This document shows, in pieces, positions 39,101-51,100 of a stretch of DNA of 64,000 bases. A program made the translations under genes and the position numbers. The stretch covers positions 17,050,001-17,114,000 of the forward strand of contig WHVY01000001.1 in assembly GCA_022266195.1 (NCBI GenBank). The letters run 5' to 3'. This DNA comes from Tetranychus cinnabarinus. Its lineage: Eukaryota; Arthropoda; Arachnida; Trombidiformes; Tetranychidae. The notes beneath the pieces were generated by a model, which worked only from the letters and a program-made list of their open reading frames with translations, did not search any database and was not told the DNA's origin. Position 1 is the first letter of the stretch; every line of letters begins with the position of its first letter.

Positions 39101-42100
39101 TACCTTTTCGCATTTGACTTTTTTTCTTTCTCTCGTCGAGTACATTTTTCAATATTATTTTATGAATATCAATACAAGAAATGTATCAGTATTTGATATT
39201 AATGTTATTTTTCATCTTTACTGAAACTTGAAATTTAATATGTTTTCTATTATAATGAAAGTAGAAAGATGGAGAGAAGGCAAGAGCACAGGGAAGATGA
39301 AAATAACTTGAAATGCTTTCATTGAATAGTTTGTTTTCTTGTGCAAAGAGAGAGAAAAAAGTAAAGGAAAAAATGTTTTTTTTCAATTTTTTCTTCTTCT
39401 CTGTCCATTAAATTTTCAAAGTAACCACAAGAAATGTTGAATCTTGTCAAAATGATATTGAACAAAGAATATGATTTATCCAAGGAAAAGTCTAAACTTT
39501 AACAACCAAGGTACGTGTCCATATTCAAAGTAATAGATATTTGGTTTCAACGAATGGTCAACTTATCTGCAACTTCAAAATGGATCAAAACATTTCTGAA
39601 AATGTAATAAAAAGAAAAGACCAAAAAAGATGTTTTCAAAAAAATCACTTTTCTAAATCCAAGGCTTTATACGGTAATATGAATATCGAGAAATTAACTG
39701 TAACTCCAAGATGCAAGTTGACGTTGAGTGGTTTGAAAACGATATGAACAATGATCCAAGAAAAAAGTTAAACTTACAAAATTTAAAAAAACGAATGAAA
39801 AACTTAGAAATGCAGAAAATCTGATTCATTACTTGTACAAAAAGTGGTCAGAGTTTCAGCTTTGAACGAATTCAAAAAGAGAATCAGAGAATCCTTTCGA
39901 TTCACGGCAGAATAAAATATCGAGAAACACAAAAAGTCTTAACTCGAAAGCTTTGAAAGAAAATGTTTTGCTCTCTTATGAATTCTTGATTTCAACTTGG
40001 ATTACCTTTTCCGAAGTCTGATTCATTTTAAAGCAGACAAACATTTACTCAACGCTATTATCGTATCTAAATTTGAGAAAATCGCAAACACTTGAGAAAT
40101 ATACAAAACCAATTGGTCTTATACTTGAGTCAAGATCTGTATTAAAAGATGCATTAAGAGATAAAGTTGATTGTTTGCTTTCCTTTCTCTCTCTGGTCTC
40201 AACCTTTTTCCCTTTACAATGTTGAATTTGTGTTGCAATTTGCAGATTCAATGAAATGGTGAATAAAATGTTGAAATTAGATTATGAGCTTTGCCTCTCG
40301 GAATCTCATCATTACCATAACAATTTTTATCAGCATAATCATCATTATCTCTCTTCATGATTATATGTGAAAACATATTTTGTCTTTTAGTTTTTGACTG
40401 GCGACAGATATCATTGTGACTGGAATAACAATGGGAGTTAAACAGGGAGTGCGACAAAAATATATAAATAAATAAACAAGTGAACAAAAGATGAGCTCAT
40501 GTAACAAGAGAAATGTTTTCCCTCTCATGCAATGAACAGAACAAGCAAAAAAAAGTGAAAATAACGTAATAATGAAAATGTAATAATGCACAGTAAAATT
40601 AGTTGGTAAAATGATGAACAGAGGAAAATGTAATCAAATTAAATGAGTTGAATTTACAGGGAAAAACTTTGCAATCAGATATTTTGTTTGCAAGGTGAAA
40701 AGAGTTTGAATCAAACAAAAGTGCCTTTTGTTGTGCATTTGCCATTCATGAGTTTGGCCAAGATTTAAATGTGATAAACAAATTCCGACAATTTTCTTGT
40801 TCATTTTTTGGTTTCCATTATTTTTATATAATAACTCGACTCTTCATAATTCAACCTTTAATCAACAATGTTTATCATGTTTGTCCTGGCAAGTAAAAAG
40901 AAAGGTCGCATGAAGAAAATGAGAGGAAAAGAAAAAACAATTCATTTGATTCAATTTCCATCCTTATCATGAGCACACCTTTACACCATGGGAATTGAAA
41001 ACAAATAAATATTGAAACTTGATCACGCAATGTTGAACATTATATCGTGCCATCATTTATTTCATTTATTTTTTCCCTTTCTATTAGTCTTTATTTTGAT
41101 AGAGGATAAAATTGACTGGGAGTGAAAACGTAAAAAAAGAGAAACGAAAAAATATCAATTTACCTTTTTCCATTCTATCTTAATTAATTGATATATTCAG
41201 AATTATCAAAAGTGATGAATATGCAGAGAATGGCTCTTCACTCCCAGGCGTTCCAGTTCGATATTGTCACTTCATCAACTCAACTCACTCCGTTTAAGAT
41301 CTGGACATTACAACTTCTTACACAAAATAAGTTTCGTACCTTATAACGCAATCATCAATAAAAATCGAGAACTAAATAATTCTTTAATAAAATTCTAATA
41401 AAATAATATTCATTAAACTAGAAATTAGAGAAACTTGCATCTTTTGAAGCTTTTTACTCTCACCATTTTCTATTCCCTGCGTTTTCTGTTACCCTTTTGT
41501 GATTCATTTGTTTGACTAACTTCGTTCAAGGTTTGAGAACTTCCAGTTTTCATGAAATTTCTGTTTGGTTTATTTCATAACTTAACCATTAATAAAAATC
41601 GTTGCTTAAATTCTTAAGAAATCACTTCTCGTTCTGACGAGAAACTATTAAAAGTTAGGGAATCCTAACGTTTTCAGTCCTAGCATTTCCATTCCCTGCA
41701 TTTTCTCTGCTTATATTTACATCATGTTTTATCACGATATGAACCATTGCTTGAAACATATAAGTCTGATAAATGAATCGAGATCCTCATTCTGTATTAC
41801 ATGTGAAGATTTTGAGTGAAAATGTCACAATGATATTCTTTTGTTTTTCTATTAATAACTCTTATTTTTTGCCTTTTCAGCTCATTCAATGAACATCATT
41901 TACCATGGATTGTTCAGCTTGCCTAAACTATAGCGAATCACGTTGATGCAGCCAATTTTGCAGTTGCAATTAATGATTACAGGGAATATTCAGGAGGCAA
42001 CAAAATGATGCAAAAAATGACAATTGGGAGAAGAAGAAAAAAAGGCAAAAGAACAAATTCTGATAAAAATACAAATCAATGTTCATCTCTTACATTTGCT

Positions 42101-45100
42101 ATTCAGGATAACATTGGTAGAGATTATATTAAATGTTAACAAATGTTGAAAAAAATGTTTTCACGACTGGTATTGTTGATGTGATATTATTAGCAGATGA
42201 AGGAGAGAGATACGCCTCATATCAATAATTGTTCATGATGATGATGGCTATGATAAAAGAAACTGATGAGACTCATTTGTTATTGATCCTGTTTCTTCAA
42301 AGGCATTCTGGTTGTTCAGTGTTCACATAATTCTCATTGTCTCATCAACCCTAATAAAGAGCACAAAGTTTCATCATTTTTTTCCCTCACAAACACTTTT
42401 TTAACATGTTAATAGATGAAAAGTAAACCATGATCAACTTTTGTACCAACATTTGTCACTCGTTATAATCATTGTCACAATTGCATTATCAAAACTTTCT
42501 CATTACTGACAGCATTGTTTCATTGAGTTTTGGTTCCCTGGAACCATTCCAGTCTGAATTTCGTTAATCCTCAAAACTTTAACTTTTGCTGTTCAAAGTT
42601 TTCTTAAACTTGTATTCAAGTCACATAAAATTAAAAAGTCCAAACAAAACTCATTCTCTTTTTATTGCAATCATTATGTTCTTACAATATTACATTTCTT
42701 TCAAACTAAATTGTCAGAGTAAAACGATCTCACCAAGGTTCTCTTGATGCTGATCCAAGAATTCAAACTGAGACGAAAAAGATTTTCCCAAATTCTCATT
42801 CCATACTCTAATCAATGAATTTACAATTGCAGAAAACATCAAGCATTGAGACAAGAATAATAACTAGATCTTCAGAATTCATTTAGTTTCTCTTAAAGTT
42901 CATAAAATTGTTAGATGAACTTTAAAAGAAACTAAATGTGATTTTTTTAATTTTTGTTTCTGGAATTTCTTTTTATTGCAAGTATTTCTTCGGGCTTTCG
43001 CTATTTTTAAGTACATCCGACTTCAAGTCGGTATTTGCATTACTTGTTAGAACATCAACAGAACTCGATAAGTCATAAAAAAGTTTAGAAGTTGTTCTCG
43101 AATGTTGATTGCTAATAGAAAAATTGATGAAGGAGTTTGTTTGGAACTAACTTCTTACGATTTTTCTCTTCACGTTTTCTTCTCATCTTTACCTTAGGCT
43201 TGATTCAAATTGAGCTTCAAGTGACTTGACGAAACTTGAACAAAGTTCATCATTTTATTGGTAAAAGATTAATTTATTTGATCAGAAAAGTAACTTTTCC
43301 GTAAAAGTTGAAAACTTGTTGTTTTCACTTTGCTTCATCTTCGATCATCTTAAACTATTGAAATTGCAATCTCTAACTCAATTGAAACTTTACTCGATAA
43401 CAATAAAACTGTGCTTTGTCGTGATATTAATAAAGTTTAAAAACAATACGAAAAGTTGAACAGAAACGGAAACAGGAAATAAAATGGTAAAAAAAGAGAA
43501 TGAAATTGGTTAGAGAGAAGAAGAATTCGTTGAAGTTGGTTGAAATGAGAAGATTGAAGATGATGAATGAAGTAAAAGTTGGTGATGAGACTTTAAGATG
43601 ATAAGTTGGTCTTGCTCATCATCGGAAGTAAAGTAAAACCAAGGAAATGAGACAAAAAGCTACTTCACTTGAATATCTTGCAATAAACAACCTTTTCCTC
43701 ACTCGTAAACGAAAATTTCTTCATTTCCGTTTCTTCTTTTCTTCATTCCTTCAACCCATCCTTTTCATCCTCATCTTCAACCATTCTCATCATCATTATC
43801 AGTCTATTTTCTGAACAATTTTCATCTTTTCTCAGTCAATTTTCTCCTTTCATTCAAACTCTTTTCTCTCCCTTTGCCTTGACTCCAAGTTAAAACTCAC
43901 TTCAACTTATCTGGTCAATTTCAAGTCTCCTAATTAAGACAAATGCTGCTTGTTAAACTCACTGTTGGACACAAATTATTGACAAGTTTAACAAAATGGA
44001 ACTTTTTCCTTTCGAATTGACAGTTAAAAAGAAAATGGCAAAAAACGAAAAGAACATTTACCTTTTGCTTCACCATAGTCGGGCGGTTCAACTTCATACT
44101 CGATTCCCCAGGCTTTTGAGCGATCAGTTGGAAGTACAACTTTTTTTATCAATTGTTCAGTCATTCGCTGTTGGTAAATGGGAAAAGATTGAAAAATTGT
44201 TTTGAACATTCCAATTGGAATGTAATTAGTTCTGTTGCCAGTTGAAAGGTAATCATGTTTAAAGGTTGATTCATGAACACTTACATTGACAATTGCTCCC
44301 ATTGTGCCCACTGCAAACATGCAAAAGTCAATCAATTGTTGAGGAGATTCAACTTCCAAGGTTGATGCCATATTGATTGTCTTGTTTAACAAGCGTATAA
44401 CAGTGTGTTTAGCCTCATTATCAATGCCCTTACCACGACCCGAGATGGCGGACAAGACTGATCCAATCGTTTCCAAGCTGTTTAACGTGTCAACATTCAT
44501 GATATTTTCAACTGATTGAAACATTTTTGATCGAGTTTTAACCTCCTCTTCAATCTTGGCTTCACTTTTTTGGGCAAATATGGTTCCATTGCCAGTTGTT
44601 GGTTTCATTGTTGTGGTTGTGGTTGTGGTTGTTGTTGTTGTTGTCGCTTCCAACAAATTTTCATCCACCAAATCAATATTCATTAAGGCTGAAACAGCTT
44701 GAGAAATCATTGACATTCTTGATTGATCTCCAGCAGCATCAGCATTCTCCAATTGTTTAAGCTCCATGAAGGCATCAAACTGTTGCTGAGTTGGTGGTAT
44801 TAGAGTTAAATTGGTAATTGCATGTCGAGTCAGAGCACCTTCCTTGTCCTTTATATCAACTCCAACCAGAAACTCACCCGGAGGTAAGACCAGTGTTGCC
44901 TTTCGTTCAGGACCATAAGAAAGGAATGAAATTGAACCCTTGGCTTTTGACATGATCCAAAAGCCATAATATTCAATGGGTTTGTACTCGGGATCGTACC
45001 AGTTGTAACAGTTGATCATGTGCTTATCAAGCAGAGCATAATGACCAGTCGAAGTCATGTTGCAATCGCCTCCAGTTGGTGGCTTGTTAATGTGCAAGAA

Positions 45101-48100
45101 AATGTCTGATTCACCGCGATCTCCGCGTTCATTGATTACCGCAAGTTTGGCAAAAAAGTCACCGTACTTTGGATAATAGCGATCGAAAAACTCTTTGCCC
45201 AAAGCCATTTTGACATCGTTTGAGCCAACCACATAGTTGGCTGCATCGGTCAACAAGTTTTCCTCGCCTGAAACAGAGTCGATACCAAATATGGTCCACT
45301 CGTAGAGCAGTGTTCCATCACAGTCTTCATTGCACACACCAACCAGACCCACTCGAACTGGATTAATTTTCTGACCCAGAGGTACGTGTGGATAGCATAG
45401 AGAAGGTGTTTGACATTGAATGGTTATCGAAGGAGGTGTTCGTTCAAGGAGTACCAATTGAATACCAGACCAAGAGGGCTCCCGGTCAGGTGGATCAATC
45501 TTGACTACAATTTCGTAGGTAAACCCAGCAGCGTAAAAGACTGAAGTTGGCCATTCAATCGACTTGTCTGTTATATTGATTCGACCTGGACCTTTACCAA
45601 AGCAACCACCCATGTCTTCCATAAAGGCTGGTCTTTCCCAGAGAGGATTTGATACTGCCATCTCTTCCTCACTCGATCCACCTCCACGCTTGCCTTTGCC
45701 CTTTGCTTTACCACTTGATTTTTCTTCATCAGGCTCTTCCTCGATAGCGTCATCTCTTTCAACGTCCTCGTCATTTTTGGGTTTCTTCTTTGCATCATCT
45801 TTCTCTTCCGTTTCTTCTTCCTTGTTTTCATTTGATTCAAACAACTTTTCATTTGGCAATCGACGGCAATACCAAATGATGTTGAAGTTTTTATTGCTAT
45901 CATCGTCTGGATCTATTGAATAGATTCCAGGTGCAAGTTTAAGTTGCTGTCCCATTCCACGAATGGCTCGACTCTCGGCTCCTGCAGTCATTTTACCAAT
46001 AATCGGTGACCTCACAATGCGTATATAAGTCGATGCATGCCCAGAAAAGGGTAGCAAAGGATGCGGCTCAAGATTATTTAGATCAACCACAAAACGAAAA
46101 GAGTACAACCCTTGAGATAGGAAAAAGGGTGGCACATAGAGGACTGTTTTACGATACGAGTCGAGCATGGATAGGTCTATGGGTTCACCTTGTTCACCCG
46201 TTTCTTCATTGATGGAGTAACACTGCCAATACTTGCTTACCGTGATGGAAGCATTACAGTCAACCTTGGCCAGTGAGTAAAGTTGAACTGGCTTTGATTT
46301 CCATACTTGAGTTGCAAGCGAATAGTTGGTCGATGGATTGTATATTATTACTTCGGGAACATAACAATCAATTTCCAGTACAGTTATGGTTAGTTGCGTT
46401 GATATCGTTCCACTAACTGCATTCCATGCCTTCACCGTAACCACATAGTCACCAGGTCCGCCAGTATAATCATACGGTGCTATCATGGTCTCATTAATGT
46501 CACTATAATGGGCAACTTCAATGTTGGGAAAACCTTCTGAACAGTCTTCAGGAGAACCAAAAAGAGAAGCCGATTTATGGAATGGCATCGAGTCACCGTA
46601 AAGTATGGCCACACACGAATCAGTGCCAATCTCGCGTAAATTTATTTGCAATATTTTGTTGGCTGGTTTAGTCACATCGACACTTACATCGAGCAACTCG
46701 AGACCAGAAACTGGTTTCATAAAGTAAAGGTTTCGATAAACTGGATCGGTTCGACCTTGAATTTTGTTGTACGCATAAAATGTGAAATTATGCCAACCAG
46801 GCTAAAGCGAAAATAAAAGATAAATAAAAATTTCGAAATGAACTTTTTTCATTAATTACATTCTTTCATAAAGTTTGCATTTCAAGTTCAACTCAACAAA
46901 AGTTCAATCCAAATTAACTCAAAACTTTTCTTGACAAACTTCAATCTTAACGAGAAAACTTGATAAACGAAAGACTTAAGATGGGTTCAATGATATTATT
47001 AGTTGATGGATAAAATGCTCAATAATCAAATTGAAAATGTTTTGTATTGTGATTTTCTTGCAATTGGTGTAATTCAATACCAATCAATGAGAATAGATTG
47101 ATATTTGGTTGGAATTAATTCAAGACGAACTGATTGATTTCAGTTTCATCTAGTTATTTTGGCTATTTTCATATCTTATGTTTACGATTATCATAAATGA
47201 GCATATGAATTTGCTGGAATAGAGATGGAAATGTTGAGATTTATGAGCAAAAATGATGAACAAAAAAGTTCCTATGTAATGGATTCACATATTGAGAATC
47301 GCAATATTGATTAATAATAAAAGATAGAAATTGGTTTGATTAATATTACAATCATTTGCTCGCCAATTTTGATTAAGTGAATCTTAATATAAGTGGATCT
47401 CCTTATTAAGCCATTCAGACTGTCAATCTCATGCTGTTCCCATCCTAATCAACAAATCTAGCCTTTCTCTCTTCTCTTTCCCTTTCCTCTTTCAGCATTT
47501 TTTCTCAACCTTCCCTCTCGATCTACATTCCATCCTTTTCAAATCTAACCAAAATCAATCTGTCAGATAATAATGTAAACACACTTGAACAACGAACAAG
47601 TAAGCAAGAAAAAAAAGTACTAGAAAAAGATCGAGATAAGATGAAGATGAGATGCAGATGAAGAGACAGAAAATGGGAAGAAAAATGGGAGTAACGAAAG
47701 AGGAAAATAAAAAACTAACACAAGAAAAAAAAACGTAAAGTGCAAAGTTGAACTGAATCTTATATCGATCAAGTCTGCCTGTTAATTTACATGACAATCA
47801 GATAAATCGAGCTGACCAAAGAGCATGTTGAATCAATTGGCTGTTCAATATTCTCAATCTAATCATTCTCATCTTAACTCAATTTTCATCTCATTCAACT
47901 TCGCCCCAATCTGACTCTACAACTCTTTCCCAGAATTCACTCCCAGAGCTCACTTTGTATCTTTTGAACACTCAAGTCCTAGCATTCCCTCCCTGAGACT
48001 CACTCCCAGAATTCACTCCCTGGAATTCACTCCCTGATCTCACTCCCAGTGCTTACTTTGTATATCTCAAGACTTAGCATTCGCTCCCTGATACTCATTC

Positions 48101-51100
48101 CCTAGATTTCACTCCCTGCACTTCCTTCCCTGGAAATGCCAATGAAGAAGAAACAAAAAAACGAAATTGCTGTTAACAAGAAACAATTAAAAATTGTTTC
48201 CTCCCAATCACTTAAATCAATAAACCGTAACGATATTATATACATAATATTAAATGGTCTAATGCATAATAAAAGATGTAACATGTAATTACAATATCAA
48301 TGAAAGTCAAGGTATAAAAAGAAGCTAAATAATAACATTATCAAGAAAATACATTCTCGGTCAATATTATAAATATAAATATTCATTCAACCCTTCGTTA
48401 CCCTCCTCATGATCATCATTATCATTATCATTATTGTTATTAATATTATTGATATCATCACTATTATTACCCTTGGTATCACTAGACATTGTTATAACCA
48501 ATAAATTTCAATAGCCTTGGAATAATGAGGAGTGCAGAAAGAGAGCGAAAAAAACTAATTCAATATTTATTAATATAAAGTTGCAGGAATGGAAGAATGT
48601 TGAAAAGCAAAGTTATCACCAGAATTATGATATTTTATCATTTCTATTTTAGAATATCAATTTATTATCTCATATTATTATCAATTCTCATTCCCTTGTT
48701 GAATGGAAAGCCCCATATTTGTTCTGATGAGAATTGCAAAAAGGGAAAAACAAGCGAGATACAATTGCATCCCATTCTGACAAAGGAAATGTTGAGATAT
48801 AGATGACAAAGTTTGATATAGATTGAATTATCAACAGGGAAATAGTCATGGAATGACTGGGAATCCATTCTTGGACTTGCATCGACAATAATTGATAATA
48901 AAATGACGACTTAATCGTTCAACTAAACTTGCATCTATTGACTTTTGACTATTAATGAGTTTATTTTTAAACAGATCAAGTATGGTTAACCCTTGAATGG
49001 GCAGAATAGCATTTTTTAAAGTTTCATTCCCAGCATTTGAATAATCAATGTTCATCTGGTAACATTGAACTAAATGAGACAGGAGAGTTTCATTGAGCCA
49101 AAATTTTCATCTTTTCTCGTTACTCTTTTTTTTGTCAAATGATAAATAATAAATGTTTGTTTTTGTTGAGATAATATTTCATTGAATAATTACTGTCAAA
49201 TAAAGGAATCATTTATATCATGATAATATGACAGAATTGAAAAATTATTCAAAAGAAAATGAAAAATTTAGTTTCTTTCTCTCTCTTTGCCTTCTTATTT
49301 TCAAAGAAGAAGAAGAGAAAAGAGAAAAAGAGAAAAAAAGTTCAATTCAATTTATCATGCAAATAGCCACACCTTGATGAATAAGATTGTTGATTATCAT
49401 GGAATACGAACAACTTGAAATGTAATTAGAATGCAGAATGGGTTCAATTAACTTGGAAATTTAACCCTTCTGATTGATTGTTCCAACTAATTGTTCACAA
49501 ATGTTCAACTTCGTTTAACCTTTAAAGTGCATTCCTTGAATCATGAAAAGTTTCGAAAAAAGCGAAAAGAGAAAAATTTCCATTCAAATTTTTTTCCAAT
49601 TCAAAATGATGTTCGACTGGGTGAATTTTTTAGGTGAAACTTTTCTCATTTCAAATTAAAGCTAATTGTCAAGTTGAACTTTTCCGCCAAGTTCAATGTT
49701 ATTGATGGAAAGAAGGAAAATTGTGATTTCATGAGTTCCATGTGTGTGTGTTGAAGATAAAAAAGTTGATGAACAAAGAAAAAGATTGACAGAAAATGAG
49801 GTTGAAAAAATAGACTAACCATTAACCAAGAAGAATGTTAACAAAAATGAATACCCTTCTCGTCTCTAAAGGGACTTCATCTTTGCCTTCCTTAAGGTCA
49901 TTGATAAGCTTACTTTATCATTATCATCTTACAAACTCCAAGTTAATGGAAATGCTATCAGTCCAACCTTTTTTTACTCCAAACAATATTTTCGTTGCAA
50001 GTTGAACATTTTACTTGGAATTTTTTCTTCTCCAACTTTTCAATTTTGTTCAATTCTTGCAACTTGAAAGTAGCAATTTGTAGCATTAATAATTACTGCA
50101 CTTGGAAATGATTCTGTTTGATGGAAAAAGTTTAAGACGAAAGAATAAAAATTCATGATTATCTGTTTACATTCTGTTCAATTTCAGGATGAATACATTT
50201 GAATGATTGAGAGAATCGAGAAAATTCATGATTGAAATGAGAAGAGAAAGTGACTTTGCTTTTCTCTTTACTCGCTTTACCCTGTTTTACGTCCAAAGGT
50301 AAATGATAACTTGCATATTATCAAGAGTATTATCATTCATATATACAAATATTAATCCCAATATATTTGGATTTGAATGTTGAAGTGAACTTGATTGAGT
50401 TGAAGGAGAGAGAAGAAGTTGCACTTTTCATTTTTCAGGGAGAAATGAAATTCTCAATATTAATATTAATAGGCTGAGATTTGGTGGAAGAAGAAAAAAA
50501 ATGATCTTCGATCAGCTAAAAATATTCACTTTTGACAAACGAAATGAGCTGAAACAAGGTTCACCAATGTGGTTAAGAGAATCATGATGATGCTCAGAAT
50601 GAATATTGAGACTAACGATAAACACAAGATTGAACATGAAAAAGGTAAGAATCATAATGATAATGAAGATGAAGTAAAGAATTGACAATTTTTTCTTCTT
50701 CTTTTTGGCTTCTTCTTCTCCCTGCCTTTACCAACTACGAATGTTTAGTTTTTTCTGATTTTTTCTTCGTTTCATTCATTATTTACCTTTTTTCCGGTAA
50801 AAAGGAATTTGTTGTTCGGTGTCTCTTTGAGAAGTTTTTCATTAAGATAAACAATATATTTATCAACATCACCAGTGGTTTGGTTAAACGTAAACTTTAC
50901 TTGACTTCCAATGGATAATTTATGTCGATTGGAAGTTGTTAAAGTATTATCTGAATTGCTTTCCTCCTCATCAATCCTTTTACCCTCAATTTCATTGGGT
51001 AACTTTGATGCGGTTGAGCTAAACTTTTTGTTTGCCGGTAAAGTATAAGTTTCCAACCAGAATCCAGTGATTCGTCGTAAGAGAAAGATGTCCGTTTTCA

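Larger units (their letters stand above)
29999..44061 (-). other. PKD1-like: Polycystin intron 4 (14.1 kb)
   Basis: The largest intron, phase 1. I found no coding segment with protein-like composition and good splice sites on either strand. It holds an ATC repeat (34994-35013), an ATCGATTA-rich block (34185-34490), the 59-nt hairpin at 42880-42938, and at least six copies of the dispersed CTGGGAGTGA-type motif. Otherwise it is A+T-rich and featureless. Confidence 0.8.
46802..50786 (-). other. PKD1-like: Polycystin intron 3 (4.0 kb) with motif array
   Basis: Phase 0 intron. It contains the TCACTCCC(A/T)G array at 47931-48131, an ATC/ATT-rich tract at 48400-48480 and two small overlapping open frames near 48.6-49.05 kb. 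No phase-compatible exon was seen. Confidence 0.8.

Noticed and set aside
45564..45923. Open frames of 119 and 110 residues overlapping the polycystin REJ insert
   Set aside because: They are out-of-frame readings of the purine-rich charged insert in exon 4; the polycystin frame is the real one.
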